Source: CALMFG01 sp963666035
GTDB taxonomy: Bacteria; Bacillota; Clostridia; Christensenellales; CALMFG01
Assembly (NCBI GenBank): GCA_963666035.2
Contig: CAXXJI010000007.1
Location: forward strand, 62,001 to 126,000
Length of the DNA stretch: 64,000 nt
Direction: 5' to 3'
Positions within the stretch are counted from its first letter, which is position 1. Every line of letters begins with the position of its first letter. The notes under the pieces are model-generated. The model saw only the letters and a program-made list of their open reading frames with translations. It did no database searches and was not told the DNA's origin. This document shows, in pieces, positions 62,311 to 64,000 of the stretch. The position numbers and the translations under genes are program-made.

Positions 62311-62832
62311 ATGAAGAGGATCACATTACCGATTAAAAAAAGCGAGATTGAACACCTCTCTATCGGCGATGAGGTGTTGCTTTCGGGCAGAATCTACACC
62401 GCACGGGACGCGGCACATCAGAGAATGAAAATCGCGTTAGAAAAAGGAGAACCATTACCGATTGCGGTGAAAGACGCGTGCATCTACTACGCCGGCCCGA
62501 CACCGGCACCGCCGGAGGAGATGATCGGCGCCTGCGGGCCCACCACTTCCAGCCGAATGGACGCATATGCACCAGCGCTTTATGATTTGGGGCTGAATTG
62601 TGTGATTGGCAAAGGGTCGATCAGCGATGATGTGAAATGTGCGCTTATGCGAAACGGTGCGGTATATTTTGCGGCGACAGGCGGCGCGGGTGCGCTGATC
62701 GCTAAATCGGTTTTGTCACTGCAGGAGATCGCATATCAGGATTTAGGACCCGAATCGATCAAAATGCTGGAAGTGAAAGATATGCCGGTGATTGTGGCAG
62801 TGATTCGGGACGAAAACATATATAATAAATAA
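62311..62832 (+). CDS. Class I fumarate hydratase, beta subunit
   Basis: This 173-residue subunit carries the swivelling domain of the class I fumarase. It shows LSGRIYTARDAAHQRM near the N-terminus, YYAGPTPAPP, GACGPTTSSRMD and IGKGSISDDV, all typical of the TtdB/FumA C-terminal part. The window does not distinguish fumarate from tartrate as substrate, but fumarase is commoner. Confidence 0.93.
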   Translation: MKRITLPIKKSEIEHLSIGDEVLLSGRIYTARDAAHQRMKIALEKGEPLPIAVKDACIYYAGPTPAPPEEMIGACGPTTSSRMDAYAPALYDLGLNCVIGKGSISDDVKCALMRNGAVYFAATGGAGALIAKSVLSLQEIAYQDLGPESIKMLEVKDMPVIVAVIRDENIYNK

Positions 62833-62860
62833 AACGGGGTAAAGGGGTTTTAAAAAAGCG

Positions 62861-64000
62861 ATGAAAAGGATTAGAGGCGTTGCGCTGGTATTGTTTTTGG
62901 CACTGCTGATACTTTGTACCGTGTCGATTATCAACATCAATACCAAGGCGTTTGCTGACGAAACAAAAACCGTGGTGTTCAACAGCAGCGGTCAGAAGAT
63001 TTACGGCACGTACGTTCAGGGGGATTTAAATCTGGACAGAGGGGTCATATTGCTGCATGATGAAGGCAAGGACAAAACCAGCATGACCGCACTGGCGTCT
63101 GCATTAAACCGCGAAGGATATACCGTATTCTATTATGATCTGCCGGGTCATGGGGAGTCGGACGGGGTTTTCAGCACGGACTTATATACTGATAATTATC
63201 TGGAAAACACGCTGGATAAAGCGATGGATAAGCTGATACGCATCAGCGGGATGGAGCCCGAAGACATCATTTTGGTCGGCGAAGGGCTTGGTGCACGCTG
63301 TGCGCTGAAGTATGTTTCTCAGTATAACACAGGGCAGGAGCTGTACCTGATCCAGCCGTTTACCGCACGTTCAGATACTGATTTGATTTCGGATGAGCTG
63401 ATGACACTGAGTGAGACCAGCCGGGTGCTGGTACTGTATTCCGGCTTAAACAAAGATTATTGTAACTATCTGGCACCGATTTTGTATAATGGCCTGACCA
63501 ATGAAACCTTGAAAACTGAGCAGGCACGTAATATCAGTCTATCGGGTATGGTGGAATTTGATAAACTGGATTATGCAATTCCGGGACTTGAGCAGTCATC
63601 CAACGCCTATATAAAAAAGATCGTGTTTAAAGTGGCGGCGAACAGCAACCGGGAGATCAAGGACGATTATTTCAATACCCGTTCGATTCTATTTTTCCTT
63701 GTGATGTTCAGCATGATGGCACTGATCTATTTCCTGGGCAAAGCGTTTGCGCCATCCGTGCGTGTCAGCCGAAAGGAAAAATCGCCCTATGGTTTCGGGC
63801 TGAAACGCCTGCTGCTTTCGGTGGCGGTAATCGGGCTATATTTATTGTTTAAGTTCTATTATGCAGATCGCATGGTTTATCATATCGTTCCGTTCTATGA
63901 TGACGTGCTTGTTATTTTTTTGGCTTATATGCTGACCGGTCTGCATGAACTAAAGTTTAGAAAAGTCATTCATACCGGCGACACAGCGCTGGGCGGCGGC
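62861..64000 (+). CDS. Membrane-attached alpha/beta-hydrolase-fold protein, 3' end outside window
   Basis: The frame opens at ATG 62861 and runs off the window after 380 codons. The product has an N-terminal signal or membrane anchor (about 5-32), an extracellular alpha/beta-hydrolase domain (about 38-260) with GVILLHDEGKD and YYDLPGHGESDG, and at least three membrane segments from about residue 272. At the nucleophile elbow the GxSxG motif reads GEGLG, with G142 in place of serine. It is therefore probably not an ordinary esterase. A long Shine-Dalgarno AAAGGGG lies upstream. Confidence 0.75.
   Translation, partial: MKRIRGVALVLFLALLILCTVSIININTKAFADETKTVVFNSSGQKIYGTYVQGDLNLDRGVILLHDEGKDKTSMTALASALNREGYTVFYYDLPGHGESDGVFSTDLYTDNYLENTLDKAMDKLIRISGMEPEDIILVGEGLGARCALKYVSQYNTGQELYLIQPFTARSDTDLISDELMTLSETSRVLVLYSGLNKDYCNYLAPILYNGLTNETLKTEQARNISLSGMVEFDKLDYAIPGLEQSSNAYIKKIVFKVAANSNREIKDDYFNTRSILFFLVMFSMMALIYFLGKAFAPSVRVSRKEKSPYGFGLKRLLLSVAVIGLYLLFKFYYADRMVYHIVPFYDDVLVIFLAYMLTGLHELKFRKVIHTGDTALGGG

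Overview
The window is a 64 kb piece of a Bacillota chromosome spanning the replication origin, most likely from an uncultured or little-studied member of the Clostridia. The assignment rests on gene content and order: rpmH-rnpA-yidD-yidC-jag running left from the origin, dnaA-dnaN-recF-remB-gyrB-gyrA running right, AddAB instead of RecBCD, KtrAB potassium uptake, a DUF951 protein and a two-subunit fumarase. No rRNA, tRNA, CRISPR array, prophage or insertion sequence is visible.

Left arm (1-34 kb). The end of an anaerobic ribonucleotide reductase activase is followed by addB-addA, then convergent enolase, a PLP aminotransferase, a divergent GTP-type PEP carboxykinase and rsmA (ksgA), all on the minus strand. 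The addA-eno gap holds a cluster of DnaA boxes far from the origin. Upstream of rsmA lies a probable small RNA with a consensus promoter, terminator and CU-rich hairpin loops. Next, on the plus strand, come a MecA-like penicillin-binding protein, a surface-glycan cluster (sugar epimerase/dehydratase, RgpF-like protein, MBOAT acyltransferase with a DHHW/AlgX-like partner) and a PAPS-making and PAP-clearing set (cysD, cysNC, cysQ). An AraC-GyrI regulator, a CorA Mg2+ channel with a structured leader that encodes a short peptide, a YgjP-like metalloprotein, serS, queT, a proline-rich anchored protein, a DUF3267 zincin, ktrA-ktrB and a YihY/BrkB membrane protein follow.

Origin (34-46 kb). The jag-yidC-yidD-rnpA-rpmH operon reads away from a DnaA-box-rich gap before dnaA. 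A second gap between dnaA and dnaN carries DnaA boxes, a C-run, six DnaA-trio repeats and an AT-rich stretch, so the origin looks bipartite as in Bacillus subtilis, with melting placed after dnaA. dnaN, recF, remB, gyrB and gyrA follow.

Right arm (46-64 kb). An MscS channel, DUF951 protein, signal peptidase I and convergent argS precede mnmE-mnmG-rsmG-2H phosphoesterase-parA-parB. In B. subtilis the equivalent block sits beside jag on the other side of oriC, so it has moved across the origin here. A single clear parS site lies after parB. CvpA, a DUF5711-like anchored protein, dapF, cca, a PHP phosphoesterase, fumarase alpha and beta, and a membrane-attached alpha/beta-hydrolase-fold protein lacking the nucleophile serine complete the window. 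The most interesting signals are non-coding: the small RNA near 13.3 kb, the corA leader near 26 kb and the distal DnaA-box cluster near 7.2 kb.
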